Below, in pieces: positions 4,055-5,674 of a DNA stretch of 5,674 bases. The notes under the pieces were generated by a model that searched no databases, had not been told where the DNA came from, and saw only the letters and a program-made list of their open reading frames with translations. The position numbers and the translations under genes were made by a program. The DNA comes from Candidatus Agathobaculum merdigallinarum (lineage in GTDB: Bacteria > Bacillota > Clostridia > Oscillospirales > Butyricicoccaceae), in contig DXDO01000149.1 of assembly GCA_019115425.1 (NCBI GenBank), positions 1 to 5,674 of the forward strand, written 5' to 3'. The stretch's first letter is position 1, and each line of letters starts with the position of its first letter.

Positions 4055-5530
4055 ATGGAAAACCAAATCTACAATCAGATCAGCGCGCGGACGGGCGGCG
4101 ATATCTATATCGGCGTTGTCGGGCCGGTGCGCACGGGCAAGTCCACGCTGATCAAGCGGTTCATGGAGACGATGGTGCTGCCCGGCATGGAAAACATGTA
4201 TAAGCGGGAGCGGGCGCGCGACGAACTGCCGCAGTCCGGCACAGGGCGGACGATCATGACTGCGGAACCGAAGTTTGTGCCGGAGGAAGCGGCGGAGATC
4301 AATCTGCCGGAGGGCGGCAGCTGCCGTGTCCGGCTGGTGGACTGCGTGGGTTATCTGGTGGAGGGTGCTCTGGGCAGTATGGAGGACGATGCGCCGCGCA
4401 TGGTATCGACCCCGTGGCGTGAGGAGCCCATGACGCTGGCGGAAGCCGCGGAAGTCGGTACCCACAAGGTGATCGGAGAACATTCTACGATCGGGCTGGT
4501 CGTTACGACCGACGGCAGCTTTTCCGAAATCCCGCGTGAGAACTATGAGCCGGCTGAAAAGCGTGTGATTGAGGAATTGAGCGCGCTGGGCAAGCCGTTT
4601 GTCGTGCTGGTGAACTCCGCTGAACCGCGGGGGGAGGCTGCGCAGGCTGTCTGTGATTCGCTCCGCACAGAGTATAACGTCGAGCCGGTCGCAGTCAACT
4701 GTATCGACCTGGATGAAGCGGGCATCGCGGATATTCTGCAGCGGGTTTTGTACGAATTTCCGGTCTGTGAAATCGGCTTTGTGCTTCCGCGGTACATCGG
4801 TTCGCTGCCGGCGCGGCATCCTGTGCAGACGAGTATTTACCAGTGCATCCGTTCCGCTGCCGCGGGTGGCGAGCGTATGCGGGATATTAAACAGATGTGC
4901 CGTACACTGGCCGAAAATGAGTATATCGGCCGTGCGGATATTGACCAACTTGCGCTCGGAAGCGGTAAAGCGCGGCTCAAAATTGACATTCCGGAAAGTG
5001 TATTTTACGGCATTGTCGGGGAGCAAACAGGTATTCAGATTCGGGATGCGGCGGACCTGATCGCAGTTCTGGATGACTTTGCGGGTGTCAAACGACAATA
5101 TGAGCGTTTGCGCGGCGCACTCGATCAGGTATATCAGACGGGGTACGGTATTGTGATGCCTTCGGTCGACGAGCTGTCGCTTGAACCTCCGGAAATCGTG
5201 CGGCAGGGCGGACGGTACGGCGTGCGGCTTCGCGCGTCCGCGCCATCGATCCACCTGATGCGCGCCAATATCAAGGCGGAGGTCAACCCGATTGTCGGCA
5301 CGGAAAAGCAGTCCGAAGAACTGGTACACTATCTGCTCAGCGAGTTTGAGGAGCAGCCGGAAAAGATATGGGATACCAATATTTTCGGCAAATCACTGAA
5401 TGAACTGGTACGCGAGGAGCTGTCCCACAAACTCAGCCGTATGCCGGATGATGCGCGCGGGAAAATCCGCGAAACGCTGGAAAAAATCATCAACGAAAGC
5501 GCAGGCGGTTTGATCTGCATCATATTATAA
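4055..5530 (+). CDS. spoIVA: Stage IV sporulation protein A, coat basement-layer ATPase
   Basis: A 491-residue protein, against 492 in B. subtilis. SpoIVA polymerises on the outer forespore membrane using ATP hydrolysis and forms the platform for coat assembly, recruited by SpoVM and bound by SipL/SpoVID. The N-terminal TRAFAC-derived P-loop domain (about 1-240) shows SARTGGDIYIGVVGPVRTGK with Walker A GPVRTGKS (23-30, K29), the Thr-containing loop GRTIMTAEPKFVP (64-76), Walker B LVDCVGY (94-100, D96) and the conserved MVSTPW (116-121). The GTPase base-recognition NKxD is replaced by VNSAEP (186-191), as expected for an ATP-specific enzyme. A middle domain and a C-terminal polymerisation/SpoVM-interaction region follow, ending in the hallmark GGLICIIL (484-491). 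The ATG at 4055 matches the family N-terminus; an in-frame TTG at 4037 would overlap the sipL stop. The ribosome binding site is G-rich and non-canonical (AAGGCGGGGA), so coupling to sipL translation is likely. A hairpin terminator follows the stop. Confidence 0.98.
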   Translation: MENQIYNQISARTGGDIYIGVVGPVRTGKSTLIKRFMETMVLPGMENMYKRERARDELPQSGTGRTIMTAEPKFVPEEAAEINLPEGGSCRVRLVDCVGYLVEGALGSMEDDAPRMVSTPWREEPMTLAEAAEVGTHKVIGEHSTIGLVVTTDGSFSEIPRENYEPAEKRVIEELSALGKPFVVLVNSAEPRGEAAQAVCDSLRTEYNVEPVAVNCIDLDEAGIADILQRVLYEFPVCEIGFVLPRYIGSLPARHPVQTSIYQCIRSAAAGGERMRDIKQMCRTLAENEYIGRADIDQLALGSGKARLKIDIPESVFYGIVGEQTGIQIRDAADLIAVLDDFAGVKRQYERLRGALDQVYQTGYGIVMPSVDELSLEPPEIVRQGGRYGVRLRASAPSIHLMRANIKAEVNPIVGTEKQSEELVHYLLSEFEEQPEKIWDTNIFGKSLNELVREELSHKLSRMPDDARGKIRETLEKIINESAGGLICIIL

Positions 5531-5547
5531 CGCACTTTCCGCAAAAA

Positions 5548-5577
5548 GGAGCTGCCATTCGTTTGAATGGCAGCTTC
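5548..5577 (+). terminator. Probable bidirectional terminator after spoIVA
   Basis: AGCTGCCATTC (5550-5560) and GAATGGCAGCT (5565-5575) form a perfect 11-bp stem around GTTT, extended by one G-T and one G-C pair. On the plus strand only an interrupted T-tract follows (TTCAGTTTGT). On the minus strand the stem is followed by CC and T5 (complement of A5 at 5543-5547), a stronger signal. It probably ends spoIVA transcription and that of a converging gene beyond the right edge. Confidence 0.75.
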
Positions 5578-5597
5578 AGTTTGTCGAAAAAGTCCTT

Positions 5598-5646
5598 CGC
5601 GCCACAGCGCGTATCAAACAGAATTTTGCGGCAGGTCGCAAAATTC
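5598..5646. repeat. Two further inverted repeats downstream of spoIVA
   Basis: CGCGC (5598-5602) pairs with GCGCG (5607-5611) around CACA. GAATTTTGCG (5621-5630) pairs perfectly with CGCAAAATTC (5637-5646) around GCAGGT, a 10-bp stem. Neither has a terminal T-run on the plus strand. They may belong to a dispersed palindromic intergenic element or a structured 3' end; no reading frame here is credible. Confidence 0.5.
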
Positions 5647-5651
5647 ATAAA

Positions 5652-5674
5652 AAGTCAGGACATGTGCCTGACTT
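5652..5674. terminator. Terminator-like hairpin at the window end (truncated)
   Basis: AAGTCAGG (5652-5659) and CCTGACTT (5667-5674) form a perfect 8-bp stem around a 7-base loop containing the palindrome ACATGT. It is preceded by an A-run and ends in TT at the window edge, so a T-run may continue outside. It resembles a bidirectional terminator but cannot be confirmed from the visible bases. Confidence 0.45.

Noticed and set aside
4031..5329. Long minus-strand frame of 432 codons opposite spoIVA
   Set aside because: It is antisense to spoIVA, is Arg/His-rich as expected for a shadow of GC-rich coding sequence, and matches no family I know.

Overview
The window looks like chromosomal DNA from an endospore-forming, Gram-positive member of the Clostridia. 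A gut Oscillospiraceae/Ruminococcaceae-type lineage is my inference, from the moderately high GC, strong AGGAGG ribosome binding sites, a lipoprotein sugar-binding protein and a clostridial-type SipL. It holds two divergently oriented gene groups, separated by an intergenic region of about 300 bp centred near 2070.

Left arm (minus strand, 1 to about 2000): a galactose/glucose-type ABC importer operon. mglB (778-1923) encodes the lipid-anchored substrate-binding protein. mglA (617 to beyond base 1) encodes the twin-ATPase subunit and is cut by the window edge after 205 residues. The 160-nt gap between them has three consecutive hairpins, one with a perfect 12-bp stem and no T-run. This suggests RNA processing or attenuation that lets the binding protein exceed the ATPase. 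A permease gene probably lies beyond the left edge.

Intergenic region (1924-2226): it has a possible mglB promoter and a pair of near-identical 13-bp direct repeats, 43 bp apart, upstream of it. It also has two weak sigma-E-like promoter candidates on the plus strand and a terminator-like hairpin.

Right arm (plus strand, 2227-5530): a spore-coat basement-layer locus. The order is (i) an unrecognised 48-residue two-helix membrane protein; (ii) a SpoVM micropeptide of 23-25 residues, which keeps the Pro9, Gly14 and Ile15 positions of Bacillus SpoVM; (iii) a perfect intrinsic terminator followed at once by a good sigma-E promoter candidate; (iv) sipL, a DUF3794/LysM protein; and (v) spoIVA, the coat ATPase, 14 nt downstream. 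In known systems SpoVM recognises the curved forespore membrane and recruits SpoIVA, which polymerises using ATP, and SipL (clostridial counterpart of SpoVID) binds SpoIVA through its LysM domain. This locus therefore places the membrane anchor, the polymer and the tether side by side, with an uncharacterised small membrane protein at the head.

The last 144 bases after spoIVA hold four consecutive hairpins, including a probable bidirectional terminator and another terminator-like stem cut by the window end. No RNA genes, CRISPR arrays or insertion sequences were seen.
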